A DNA stretch of 64,000 nt from UBA5359 sp002410925 [NCBI: bacterium UBP13_UBA5359] (lineage in GTDB: Bacteria > UBP13 > UBA5359). Of this stretch, positions 37,436 to 48,341 are shown one piece after another. A program made the position numbers and the translations under genes. The notes under the pieces are model-generated. The model was not told where the DNA came from and searched no databases. It saw only the letters and a program-made list of their open reading frames with translations. How positions within the stretch are numbered: the stretch's first letter is position 1; each line of letters begins with the position of its first letter. The stretch is from positions 305,282 to 369,281 of the forward strand of contig DHPR01000033.1 in the NCBI GenBank assembly GCA_002410925.1, read 5' to 3'.

Positions 37436-38623
37436 CTAGACGGCCGTTTGCTTTAATCGACGCGTAAGAGCAGGCAGTATCTCCAGCAAATCGCCTACAA
37501 TGCCGTAGTGCGCCACCTTGAATATAGGCGCATCGGGATCCTTGTTAATGGCTATTATCGTATCCGCAGATTGCATGCCGGCCAGATGCTGTACAGCACC
37601 GGATATTCCACAGGCGATATATATTTTAGGCTGAACAGTTTTTCCGGTCTGCCCCACCTGATGAATAGCCGGAGCCCATCCGGCATCAACAATGGCTCTG
37701 GAAGCGCCCACGGCGCCACCCAATGCCTCCGCCAGCTCTTTTATCAAATTAAGGTTTTCGGGCTTACCCAGGCCACGGCCGCCCGCTACTACGATCTCTG
37801 CTTCTTCAAGATTAACACCCTGCCCGGCCTCTTTGATAACTTCCAGCAAGTCACATAACAGGCACTTTCCGTTAAGACAGGAATCTACAGGAAGGATTTC
37901 GCCAACGCAAGAGGTGTCACGCGGAGCCGGTTTGAAAACCTTGGGGCGAACAGTAGCCATCTGAGGGCGGTGATACGGGCAGAGTATGGTCGCCATAATA
38001 TTGCCGCCAAAAGCAGGTCTGGTTTGTGCCAACAGCCCATCTTCATTTATATCCAGTTCGGTACAATCCGCTGTTAAGCCGGTATGGACTCGCGCTGCAA
38101 TTCTTGAAGCCAAATCACGACCTTGATTTGTTGCGCCTATCAGTACAATATTGGGTTTATAAGTGGTTATCAGGTTGGAGATGATATCCGTATAGGGTCC
38201 GGTCTGATAATGTGCCAGGCGTGGTTCCTGAGCTATATATACCTTTTTTGCTCCATGGCATATCAATTCATTAGCCATATCACCTATTTCTTCACCGAGA
38301 AGAAGAGCACATAAATCCTGATGAAGCTTATCCGCCAGTTTTCGGCCCTCTCCTAGCAACTCCAGCGTTACGCTTCTTAGCCGTCCTTCATTATGTTCGG
38401 CAATAACCCATACATCCTTATACTGACGGAGATCGATCTCTGCCTGCCTGTTATCTTCAACAACGATAGCGCCGAATTTGCAGGAATCGGCACAAGCGCC
38501 GCATCCGCTGCAGTTGTTCAGCAATCCGGCTCTCTTATCCTTTACTTCGATAGCGCCGAACGGGCAACTTTTCAGGCAGGCACTACATCCCACACATTTG
38601 TCATCAAGAATATAAACACCCAT
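37436..38623 (-). CDS. etfA: Electron transfer flavoprotein subunit alpha with N-terminal 2[4Fe-4S] domain
   Basis: The 395 residues start with a ferredoxin domain (Cys10, 13, 16, 20 and Cys38, 41, 44, 48). An EtfA domain I (about 68 to 230) and the FAD-binding domain II (about 275 to 395, with VVAGGRGLGKPEN, SRAIVDAGW, HQVGQTGKTV and IACGISGAVQHLAGM) follow. EtfA with an extra ferredoxin domain is known from the caffeyl-CoA reductase complex of Acetobacterium and from other bifurcating Etf. The linker holds four additional cysteines (239, 249, 254, 257). Role: electron path between Etf flavins and ferredoxin. The start has GGAGG upstream. Confidence 0.95.
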   Translation of the reverse strand: MGVYILDDKCVGCSACLKSCPFGAIEVKDKRAGLLNNCSGCGACADSCKFGAIVVEDNRQAEIDLRQYKDVWVIAEHNEGRLRSVTLELLGEGRKLADKLHQDLCALLLGEEIGDMANELICHGAKKVYIAQEPRLAHYQTGPYTDIISNLITTYKPNIVLIGATNQGRDLASRIAARVHTGLTADCTELDINEDGLLAQTRPAFGGNIMATILCPYHRPQMATVRPKVFKPAPRDTSCVGEILPVDSCLNGKCLLCDLLEVIKEAGQGVNLEEAEIVVAGGRGLGKPENLNLIKELAEALGGAVGASRAIVDAGWAPAIHQVGQTGKTVQPKIYIACGISGAVQHLAGMQSADTIIAINKDPDAPIFKVAHYGIVGDLLEILPALTRRLKQTAV

Positions 38624-38734
38624 TATTATCCTCCATAACAGAAGTCAAAAGCTGTAATTCAAAATGGCCGGAATATGCTTTTTCAATGAATAACAGCTTT
38701 CTCATTCCGACTCCTGAATTCCTGCTGTGCAGCG

Positions 38735-39514
38735 TCAAATATTCAGCTTCGTTATAACCTCGGCCAGGGTCTCCACGGCCTTCTCAGGTTCACCCTCCAG
38801 CATAACGGCTTTGGTGTTTCGCTGCGGAGTGAATATACTTACCACCCTGGTGGGGGAGCCGGCCAGGCCTGTTCGCTTTTCATCAGCGCCTATATCCGCC
38901 GCGTTCCAAACAGTAATCTCCTTCTTCTTGGCAGCCAGTAAACCCCGCAATGAAGGGTACCGAGGCTCGTTTATCTGCTTGACAACGGTTACCAATACCG
39001 GAAGGGCTGTTTTTATTACCTCATATCCATCTTCAAGCATGCGCTCCACCAACAGCATGCCGTCGTCCATCTTCATATGCTTGGCATAGGTCACCTGGGG
39101 TATACCAAGCTGCTCGGCAATTCCAGGTCCTACCTGAGCGGTATCGCCGTCTATAGCCTGCTTGCCGCCGATAATAAGATCGTAATCCCCAATCTTTCTA
39201 ATGCCCATGGCCAGCGTATAGGCCGTAGCCAGCGTATCAGCGCCGGCAAAAGCTCTGTCGCTGAGCAAGACAGCATCATCTATCCCCATGGCTACAGCCT
39301 CTCTCAGAATATCTATTGCCTGAGAAGGCCCCATAGTAATAGCCGTTACCTTACCGCCCACTGCTTCTTTAAGCTGAAGCGCTGCCTCCAGCGCATTGGC
39401 ATCAAACGGATTTACAATACTCTTGACACCATCCCGTATAAGGGTATTTGTTTCCGGATGTATCTTGACATCAGTGGTATCCGGCACCTGTTTTATACAG
39501 ACAATTATATTCAT
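38735..39514 (-). CDS. etfB: Electron transfer flavoprotein subunit beta
   Basis: EtfB is the other half of the flavoprotein dimer, and in bifurcating types it holds the FAD that splits electrons from NADH. The 259 residues show CIKQVPDT at the start, NPFDANALEAAL, and DGDTAQVGP at 122 to 130, a motif associated with bifurcating Etf. It lies 16 bases after the acyl-CoA dehydrogenase gene with a strong ribosome site. Confidence 0.95.
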   Translation of the reverse strand: MNIIVCIKQVPDTTDVKIHPETNTLIRDGVKSIVNPFDANALEAALQLKEAVGGKVTAITMGPSQAIDILREAVAMGIDDAVLLSDRAFAGADTLATAYTLAMGIRKIGDYDLIIGGKQAIDGDTAQVGPGIAEQLGIPQVTYAKHMKMDDGMLLVERMLEDGYEVIKTALPVLVTVVKQINEPRYPSLRGLLAAKKKEITVWNAADIGADEKRTGLAGSPTRVVSIFTPQRNTKAVMLEGEPEKAVETLAEVITKLNI

Positions 39515-39530
39515 ATTCTTCCTCCGTCCA

Positions 39531-40667
39531 TCACCTCAGAAGATGATTGGCGATAACCAGTCTCTGTATCTCCGAAGTTCCTTCGACTATTTCAAAGAGC
39601 TTGGCTTCACGCATCAGGCGCTCAACCGTGTATTCCTTGGTATAACCGTAGCCGCCATGTATCTGGACCGCTTTTGTAGTTGCTCTCATGGCTGTTTCCG
39701 AGGCAAATAGCTTGGCCATAGCGGCTTCCTTCTCATAAGGTATACCCTGGTCTTTCAGGAAGGCGGCTCTTAGGACCAGCAAACGGGAGGCATCAACTTC
39801 AGTAGCCATATCGGCAAGCATTGCCTGAATCAGTTCAAAACTGGATATAGGCTTACCAAACTGAACTCTTACCTTTGAATACTCCAGCGCTTCATCCAGG
39901 GCTGCCTGAGCCAAACCGACAGCTCCTATACCCATGCCGATACGCCCTACTCCCAGAGTTTCCAGAGCTACACGAAAGCCTCTCTTCTCCTTGCCCAGCA
40001 GGTTCTCCTTAGGGACTTTACAATCGGTGAAAATCAATTCACGATTAGGCAGAGAGCTGTAGGCCATCTTCTTCTCGTTCTTACCAATCTCAAATCCAGG
40101 CGTATCCTTCTCAACGATGAAAGCCGTAAGCCCGCGCGCACCCTTATTGATATCCATATTAGCAATAATTACATAAATATCCGCTTCTCCGGCATTGGTA
40201 ATGAAAACCTTGCTGCCGTTGAGAAGATAGTGATCACCGGCATCTACTGCCCTGGTTCTGACATTTCCGGCATCGGAACCTGCGTTGGGTTCCGTCAGGC
40301 CGAAAGCGCCTACAACCTCTCCTTTGGCCAGCGGCACCAGATATTTCTTCTTCTGCTCTTCGTTTCCAAAGAAATAGATAGGATAGATGCAGAGCATATC
40401 GGCGCCAAACACTGCTCCGGTAGTAGTGCAGGCCCGCGAAATCTCCTCACCTACCATGGCCCAGGTTGTAAAATCAAGTCCGGCTCCACCATATTCTTCA
40501 GGTATGGGTATTCCCATAAGATCCATTTCAGCCATCTGCCGTATATTCTCCCAGGGCATCTCTCCACTCTCGTCCACCTTGCGAGCCCTGGGTTTGAGAA
40601 CGCCGTCGGCATATTCCTTGACCATTTCCATAATCATCTGTTGCTCTTCTGAAAGATTGAAATTCAC
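39531..40667 (-). CDS. Acyl-CoA dehydrogenase (probable enoyl-CoA reductase of an Etf complex)
   Basis: FAD enzyme of 378 residues with all acyl-CoA dehydrogenase motifs: AFGLTEPNAGSDAG, the FITNAGEAD region, HGGYGYTKEYTVERLMREAK and EGTSEIQ, whose Glu is the catalytic base. Together with the following etfB and etfA it forms the order seen in carCDE of Acetobacterium, where the enzyme reduces caffeyl-CoA. Butyryl-CoA dehydrogenase is the other main possibility; the substrate cannot be read. Start is GTG 40667, with GGGGGAGAGG just upstream. It has its own near-consensus promoter. Confidence 0.93.
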   Translation of the reverse strand: MNFNLSEEQQMIMEMVKEYADGVLKPRARKVDESGEMPWENIRQMAEMDLMGIPIPEEYGGAGLDFTTWAMVGEEISRACTTTGAVFGADMLCIYPIYFFGNEEQKKKYLVPLAKGEVVGAFGLTEPNAGSDAGNVRTRAVDAGDHYLLNGSKVFITNAGEADIYVIIANMDINKGARGLTAFIVEKDTPGFEIGKNEKKMAYSSLPNRELIFTDCKVPKENLLGKEKRGFRVALETLGVGRIGMGIGAVGLAQAALDEALEYSKVRVQFGKPISSFELIQAMLADMATEVDASRLLVLRAAFLKDQGIPYEKEAAMAKLFASETAMRATTKAVQIHGGYGYTKEYTVERLMREAKLFEIVEGTSEIQRLVIANHLLR

Positions 40668-40744
40668 TCTTACCTCTCCCCCCGTAAGTGCATTAATGAT
40701 CAGCCTGCGGAACAATGATGGCTGCAGGCATCATACTCTCTGGC

Positions 40745-40774
40745 ATTATAAAGCACGTGAGAAAGGGTTGTCAA
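40745..40774 (-). promoter_or_regulatory. Promoter of acd-etfB-etfA
   Basis: Perfect TTGACA (40769-40774) and TATAAT (40745-40750) with an 18-base spacer. The roughly 70-base leader holds a loose inverted repeat (GCCTGC...GCAGGC) that might be an operator. Confidence 0.82.
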
Positions 40775-40799
40775 TCAGCCTGGCCGACGGAAAGATAAA

Positions 40800-41690
40800 T
40801 CAGAACACCTGATGCCGTTTAAAACCTTCTCCCAGAACCTCATGAGTATCAGCCATTATTACAAAGGCTTTCGGATCAATCCCATTAATAATATCTTTAA
40901 GCTTTCCTCTTTCAACTCTATTGATGACGCAAAGCAGCACCTGGCGCTTCTGCCCGCTATACAGCCCCTCGCCTTCCAGCCCGGTTACGCCTCTACCAAG
41001 GTCCCCCAAGATGGCGGCTGCGATATCTTCTGAATAATCTGAGATAATTATCGCCATTTTGCTAACACTAACACCCTCTTGCACCAGATCTATCACACGG
41101 GTATTAATGTATAGATTTATTAAGGCAAAAAGGGCCAGCTCAGCATTAAAAACTACCCCGGCTATAGCAATAATTATGAAGTCCACAATCAACAATGCTT
41201 GCCCAACAGTAAGAGAGGTAAACCGGTGCACCAACCGAGCTATCATATCCGTGCCGCCCGTAGTGCCCCTAAAGCGAAAAACAATACCCATGCCTATACC
41301 GGTAAGCAGGCCTCCGTATATGGCCGCCAGAAGCAGATTATGGGTTATAACCGGTGCGAACGACGCAAAGAGATCCACTTCGAGAGAGAGAATAATAGTG
41401 GCAATCAACGTCCTGAGGCCGAAGCCGACTCCCAAAATTTTTATGCCGGCATAGAAAAGCGGTATATTAAGGACAAGAATGGTCGTTCCCACAGGAGCTC
41501 GTAACAGATAATGCAAAATTATCGCCAGACCGGATACGCCGCCACCGGCGATCTTGTTGGGAACCAAAAAAACATCCAGACCGATTGCGACCATCGTCAC
41601 GCCGATAAGTATACCGGCATAATCAATCGCAATTCTCTTCCAGTTATGCTCTGTTAATCTGTAACCGGGCAATCTCTTCAAGCTTTGCAA
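40800..41690 (-). CDS. YitT-family membrane protein with DUF2179 domain
   Basis: A 296-residue membrane protein with about six helices. Family markers are VPNKIAGGGVSGLAIIL and FRFRGTTGGTDMIARLV, and the cytoplasmic DUF2179 domain lies at about 215 to 290. The function is unknown; the family is frequent in Bacillota. Start is the TTG at 41690, without a strong ribosome site, so the true start could be some codons further in. Confidence 0.85.
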   Translation of the reverse strand: MQSLKRLPGYRLTEHNWKRIAIDYAGILIGVTMVAIGLDVFLVPNKIAGGGVSGLAIILHYLLRAPVGTTILVLNIPLFYAGIKILGVGFGLRTLIATIILSLEVDLFASFAPVITHNLLLAAIYGGLLTGIGMGIVFRFRGTTGGTDMIARLVHRFTSLTVGQALLIVDFIIIAIAGVVFNAELALFALINLYINTRVIDLVQEGVSVSKMAIIISDYSEDIAAAILGDLGRGVTGLEGEGLYSGQKRQVLLCVINRVERGKLKDIINGIDPKAFVIMADTHEVLGEGFKRHQVF

Positions 41691-41744
41691 TGGCGCTCAC
41701 CGCTATTACTATTTCCTGGCGGAAATAAAATTATGCAGGCTTAT

Positions 41745-44184
<2,440 letters not shown>

Positions 44185-44190
44185 TAAACC

Positions 44191-44967
44191 TCACCTGCCT
44201 AAAAAAGTGAAAGATATACCAATCGCAATCAAGAAACAGATCAGGCCAAAGAGATAAGCCAGATAGCGACGTTCATCATAGCTGAGCTTCAGCTCTCCGC
44301 TTAAAGTCGATAGCAAGGCTGCAGACATGAAAGGAATGCCCGGAACACTTTGCCGATAAGCGAAAGCTATTATACCGGCTACAACTAAAGATAAGGAGAG
44401 CAGAATATATCGAAAAGAATTAAAGAGCTTAAGCTTTCTTATTACCAGAACGAATAAGAAAAAGAAGAGCACATCTCCCAAACCGAAGAGCGGCAAATGC
44501 GGGCCGCCAGCGGGTCCCGGATAAGTAACGATCATCTTATCGACAAGGGCTTCATTCTGTAGCATTTTGGCAGTGGGACCATAGTAAACACTCCAAATAT
44601 CAGCCAAAGCAGCTACCAAAGCTATAGGAAAAAGTATGTTCACCTCCCGGATCAGCAGGCTTACGATATAAGCCAGCCATATGGCGGAAGCCATTATCCA
44701 AAGGTTAATCATGACTTCATGCAGCACATATCTGGAGGCAATAAGAAAGAGCAGACCGCTTATTATCAAGCCGACCGCCAAGCCGCTGGAGAAATCCATC
44801 CTTGAAAGAAAATATGTCGACAGGCAAAGTGTAAGTATGCCGACAAAATAAGGTAATGCACCGCTTATTCCTGCCTGGCTCGCAGTCATACCGCTGATGA
44901 TACTCATTGCCAAATAGCCGAGTATCAGAATCATAATCCCGGGCAATGCTTTTTTTAGATTCGACAA
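44191..44967 (-). CDS. Nine-helix membrane protein, candidate presenilin/SPP-like GxGD aspartyl protease
   Basis: I did not recognise a standard bacterial family. The 258 residues form about nine hydrophobic segments. Asp123 lies in the fifth (ALADIWSVYYGP) and a GLGD motif at 162-165 at the start of the sixth. The pattern matches the two catalytic aspartates of presenilin and signal peptide peptidase, including the GP after the first Asp. A proline-rich PGIP at 209-212 sits where those proteases have PAL. Both Asp lie in membrane segments as required. The aspartates are 42 residues apart, with a short hydrophilic loop. A chance match is possible. It precedes a GAF-GGDEF gene by 6 bases. Confidence 0.6.
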   Translation of the reverse strand: MSNLKKALPGIMILILGYLAMSIISGMTASQAGISGALPYFVGILTLCLSTYFLSRMDFSSGLAVGLIISGLLFLIASRYVLHEVMINLWIMASAIWLAYIVSLLIREVNILFPIALVAALADIWSVYYGPTAKMLQNEALVDKMIVTYPGPAGGPHLPLFGLGDVLFFFLFVLVIRKLKLFNSFRYILLSLSLVVAGIIAFAYRQSVPGIPFMSAALLSTLSGELKLSYDERRYLAYLFGLICFLIAIGISFTFLGR

Positions 44968-45075
44968 TTACCTCACCTCTTAAAGGGTATACATACTTAT
45001 TCTCTAAGAAGGGAAGATATCCTTCTACAGTACCCTCGGCCGTCGTTTCTTACAGATAGCCTCTTTTGCTTCGGC

Positions 45076-45084
45076 ATTATATCA
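45076..45084 (-). promoter_or_regulatory. Extended -10 promoter of the presenilin-like gene
   Basis: TGATATAAT on the minus strand overlaps the stop region of the M24-fold gene. No -35 box is seen. It would drive the membrane protein, the GAF-GGDEF gene and serS. Confidence 0.5.
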
Positions 45085-46185
45085 AAGCACCAATATATCC
45101 GGGCGACGATAGACTTTACCGTTTATCTCATGCGACAATAATGGCCAGGCACTTGTCTTGGAAATAATAGAAGATCCGTCAGGCATAGTCAATATCGTAT
45201 CCTCTGATTTTGTGCCGCATATAGACGGATTCCAGGCAAAGGCCTGGTAGGGCTGCACTATCTCTGTTGAAGAGAGCATCCCCTTATAATCTCTGCCTGC
45301 ATAGCCGGTAGCGCCTCCCTGGTGATGCAAACGCCATTCATCGGCATATCCGGTCTCTTCATAAACACGACGGCCACAATCAAAAACTGCGGCTACTGCA
45401 GCTCCCGGCGTGGTAGCCTCGATATAAGCGGCCTCCACTCTGGTCACTGCATTATGCTTGCGCCGCAATTCTAAAGGCACTTGGCCGATGTGCACCATTC
45501 TGCTCATAGAGATTATCAATCCGTTGCGACGGCCGCAAACCACCAGCATGGCAACGCGATTGAAAGCCTTGTCGGTCGGCAAAGGATGACGATAACGCTC
45601 AATACGTTCATCCACAGCTATCAGCAACGTTACCGGAACAACATGTCGGCCCATAAGAGCCTCTGACAGAATACCGGCCATGGTGCACTCTCTCATGCCT
45701 GGTTTAATGGACGGTGCTACTTCATCCATAGCAGCGGACGTATCTGCTCCCACTTGCCTATATCTGTCGATTTCCTCCGGCAATAACGAGTATCGCAAAG
45801 CTGCTATGTCGGCTGACACATCCACAGCGCCGGCAAAGGGAATATCCGATCCCGTCGATTTTTCAAAGAGACGCTCTTGTACAGCTGACGGCATCGCATA
45901 CCAGGGTTCTTCAATCAAGCTAACTTCCACGCCGCTTAATTCTTCTTCTCTTAATCTGGGCGCTTCTATATTATTGGTAATAAGATAATCCTTTTCCAAA
46001 GTCAGCAATAGAGTTGCTGAAGCCTTCTCAGAAGCAATGGAGACGTATGCTTCAGCACCGCATAGATACCATGTAACGTTAGCCAGCCTCCCCAGCAAAA
46101 GAAGATCCAGTCCCTGCCTTTGCATATACTCTCTTATACGGGTTCTTTTCTGCTCAAACTCTCTGCTGATGCCGTCATCAATCAT
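45082..46185 (-). CDS. M24-fold (Xaa-Pro aminopeptidase-like) protein with altered metal site
   Basis: The 367 residues have a creatinase-like N-terminal domain (about 10 to 135, QRQGLDLLLLGRLANVTWYLCG) and a pita-bread domain. A His is retained in LHHQGGATGYAGRD and a Glu in CGTKSED. The stretch where M24 enzymes carry two metal-binding Asp reads VVCGRRNGLIISMSRMVHIG, without them. This matches a conserved subfamily labelled M24 that may not be a metallopeptidase. Start ATG 46185 has only a distant GGGAGG; an upstream ATG at 46239 lies inside the terminator hairpin. Confidence 0.8.
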   Translation of the reverse strand: MIDDGISREFEQKRTRIREYMQRQGLDLLLLGRLANVTWYLCGAEAYVSIASEKASATLLLTLEKDYLITNNIEAPRLREEELSGVEVSLIEEPWYAMPSAVQERLFEKSTGSDIPFAGAVDVSADIAALRYSLLPEEIDRYRQVGADTSAAMDEVAPSIKPGMRECTMAGILSEALMGRHVVPVTLLIAVDERIERYRHPLPTDKAFNRVAMLVVCGRRNGLIISMSRMVHIGQVPLELRRKHNAVTRVEAAYIEATTPGAAVAAVFDCGRRVYEETGYADEWRLHHQGGATGYAGRDYKGMLSSTEIVQPYQAFAWNPSICGTKSEDTILTMPDGSSIISKTSAWPLLSHEINGKVYRRPDILVL

Positions 46186-46217
46186 CTCTCGCTTATACCT
46201 CCCTGACCGCAAAATAG

Positions 46218-46271
46218 ACCGGTATACAGAGCAGGGCATATTCCAGAATATGCCCTGCTCTGTATACCGGT
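46218..46271 (-). terminator. Long perfect hairpin between the SurA-like and M24-fold genes
   Basis: A 26-base perfect stem with a two-base loop (core CAGAGCAGGGCATATTC and its complement), 24 bases past the stop of the SurA-like gene. Followed by TCTATTTTG. Likely a strong terminator. Confidence 0.75.
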
Positions 46272-46295
46272 TTCAAAGGCTCTACAAATGACATT

Positions 46296-47498
46296 CTATT
46301 TCTTTTCTTTGTCCGCCGCCTTAGCGGAATTCTGCTCGGCTTTCTGCGCCGCCTGCTGCCGTTGCTGAGCTTGTATCATCTGCGCCATCTGCTTGCCGTA
46401 TATCTCCTGAGCCAGTTTCTCCTCATCCGCCGCTTTATTCTGCATACCCATCTCCTTATATATACCGGAGAGATTATAATGTATTAAAAAATCGGCATAA
46501 GATAGATCGGAGGCATCCTCATATTGAAGCAACGCCGCATCCCGCTTGCCCTGTTTGCGATAAATATTTCCCAGCGCCAAATGTAAATCTGCACTGCTTC
46601 CACGTTTGAGGGCTCTATCATAGGCTTCTTCCGCTTTGGCAAGCCGGTTCTTTTTCTCATATAACTGCCCTATTTGGTAATAGACGGAAGCAATATAAGG
46701 ATCGTAAGGATTCTGCTTCAATGCTTTTTCAAAGGCCAGCAAGGCTTTATCGTCCTTCCCCTCCGAGAGGTGTTTATAAGCTCTGATTTCTGCATCGACC
46801 ACCTGTATATCTGCACTCTTACGAAGATCGGCCATCCACTTGGCAAGAGCCGTAGATTGTCTCTCTCTAAGTAGCTGCTCGCGAACCTCCTTAGCCTTGT
46901 CATTGAATTCTTTTCCTGCAGGCTCCTTCTTGTATTGATCTTTATATGCCTTCTTGACATCGGCATCGCTGACATTGACAGCCTGTTTTTGTTTATCCAC
47001 CAATGCCTGAAGTCTCATGCCTTCAGTGATTTCACGCCGTAACATATTGACATCATAGCCCAGAGCTCTCAAGCGCTCACGAAATGCTTTATCCGAAGGG
47101 AAAGACTTTCTAATTTCGCCCATCCGCTTCTGCACATCTTTACGGCCGATTTTGATCTTCGTTCTATCGGCCTCCTGCAGAAGTATCATTCTATCCGATA
47201 TTTCTTCCAGTAGTTGCGCCTTCACAGCTGTGGCATCGGTCTCTTTAAACTGCCCTCCGCCGGGTTGTTCCTTATATGCTGCGACGCGCCTGGCAAACTC
47301 CCTATCGAAGTTTGCTCGAAGCAAGGGCTTTCCGCCGACAACAGCCACCTCTCGAGACAAGTTCTGCCCCTTTTCAGTATTCGACATCATGTTCCCGCCA
47401 TACATATAAAAGGCAGAGATGAGAAATATAGCGGCAATGACGCCCATCCCCCATTTCATGGTAGTTCCGAATTTTTTTCGGATATAGATTATCGACAT
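46296..47498 (-). CDS. SurA_N-like chaperone domain with C-terminal TPR repeats
   Basis: The 400 residues have one N-terminal membrane helix (about 15 to 35), a SurA N-terminal type domain (about 50 to 170), a segment that looks like the second part of that helical fold (to about 235), and three to four TPR repeats (about 238 to 370) ending in a Gln/Lys-rich tail. No parvulin isomerase domain is inserted. It is probably anchored in the membrane facing out and binds unfolded or envelope proteins. I do not know an exact family. It has its own promoter. Confidence 0.75.
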   Translation of the reverse strand: MSIIYIRKKFGTTMKWGMGVIAAIFLISAFYMYGGNMMSNTEKGQNLSREVAVVGGKPLLRANFDREFARRVAAYKEQPGGGQFKETDATAVKAQLLEEISDRMILLQEADRTKIKIGRKDVQKRMGEIRKSFPSDKAFRERLRALGYDVNMLRREITEGMRLQALVDKQKQAVNVSDADVKKAYKDQYKKEPAGKEFNDKAKEVREQLLRERQSTALAKWMADLRKSADIQVVDAEIRAYKHLSEGKDDKALLAFEKALKQNPYDPYIASVYYQIGQLYEKKNRLAKAEEAYDRALKRGSSADLHLALGNIYRKQGKRDAALLQYEDASDLSYADFLIHYNLSGIYKEMGMQNKAADEEKLAQEIYGKQMAQMIQAQQRQQAAQKAEQNSAKAADKEKK

Positions 47499-47624
47499 AT
47501 CTATCTCTTCTCCTTTGGTCTTAAGAAATCGGAGGCCGGAATTTCAGTTAACCCGAGCACACTTCCTCAAAAAACGGAAATGTTAATTCTGACCACAGAA
47601 TTCTTTTCGCTGATTAGCCACCTC

Positions 47625-47653
47625 ATTATAATACAGGACGGCTTTTCCTCCAA
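47625..47653 (-). promoter_or_regulatory. Promoter of the SurA_N-TPR gene
   Basis: TTGGAG (47648-47653), 17-base spacer, perfect TATAAT (47625-47630), with a leader of about 120 bases. Confidence 0.65.
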
Positions 47654-47690
47654 CCCCACCCGAATGCGGAGGTACATATATCATTTCAAT

Positions 47691-48341
47691 TTATGGTCTC
47701 CCCTCTTCTGTAACCTCCCCGTTAGTATCGAGACCCTGCCGAATAGCCTCGGCTATGCCATCCATCATGCGATGCCCGATCTCATTCAGTAAAAGACGAT
47801 CGTATTTTTCTGCGCGCAGATCATCCAGGTACAAAGGTTCGCCAATAATTGCCTTTACCGGATGCGGATGTAAAATAACTCCGCCCGGCGGCAAAACGGC
47901 AGCCGTGCCGATCAGACCTAGCGGCACTACCGGCACATTGCTTTGTGCTGCCACCAGAGCTGCGCCGGCTTCAGCCGACTGCAAGGTGCCATCCAAACTG
48001 CGCCGTCCCTCCGGGAAAATACAGACTACATTGCCATCATGCAGCAATGCTCGAGCACGCTTCAGGGCACCTCTATCAGCAGTGCCGCGCTTTACGGGAA
48101 AGGCTCCCGTTCCGGCAATAATAGAACCCATTACAGGAATCTCAAAGAGCTCTTGCTTGGCCATAAAATAGATGCTCCGGCTGATAGCAGCACCGACAAG
48201 AGGAGGGTCCAGATAGCTGACGTGATTGGCCACCAGCAAACAACCGCCGCTTCTGGGAATATCCGCCCCCATAACCTCCATCCTGCAGAATATCTTGAAA
48301 AAAGTTCGGCATATGGCTCGCCCGAAACGATATAGCATCAT
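47691..48341 (-). CDS. plsC: 1-acyl-sn-glycerol-3-phosphate acyltransferase
   Basis: Adds the second acyl chain in phosphatidic acid synthesis. The 216 residues include the catalytic NHVSYLD (HX4D), the GAFPVKRG substrate region and FPEGRRS. Start ATG 48341 overlaps the cmk stop (ATGA). The cmk-plsC order is common in Clostridia and relatives, where ispH and rpsA often follow; neither is next here. Confidence 0.93.
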   Translation of the reverse strand: MMLYRFGRAICRTFFKIFCRMEVMGADIPRSGGCLLVANHVSYLDPPLVGAAISRSIYFMAKQELFEIPVMGSIIAGTGAFPVKRGTADRGALKRARALLHDGNVVCIFPEGRRSLDGTLQSAEAGAALVAAQSNVPVVPLGLIGTAAVLPPGGVILHPHPVKAIIGEPLYLDDLRAEKYDRLLLNEIGHRMMDGIAEAIRQGLDTNGEVTEEGRP

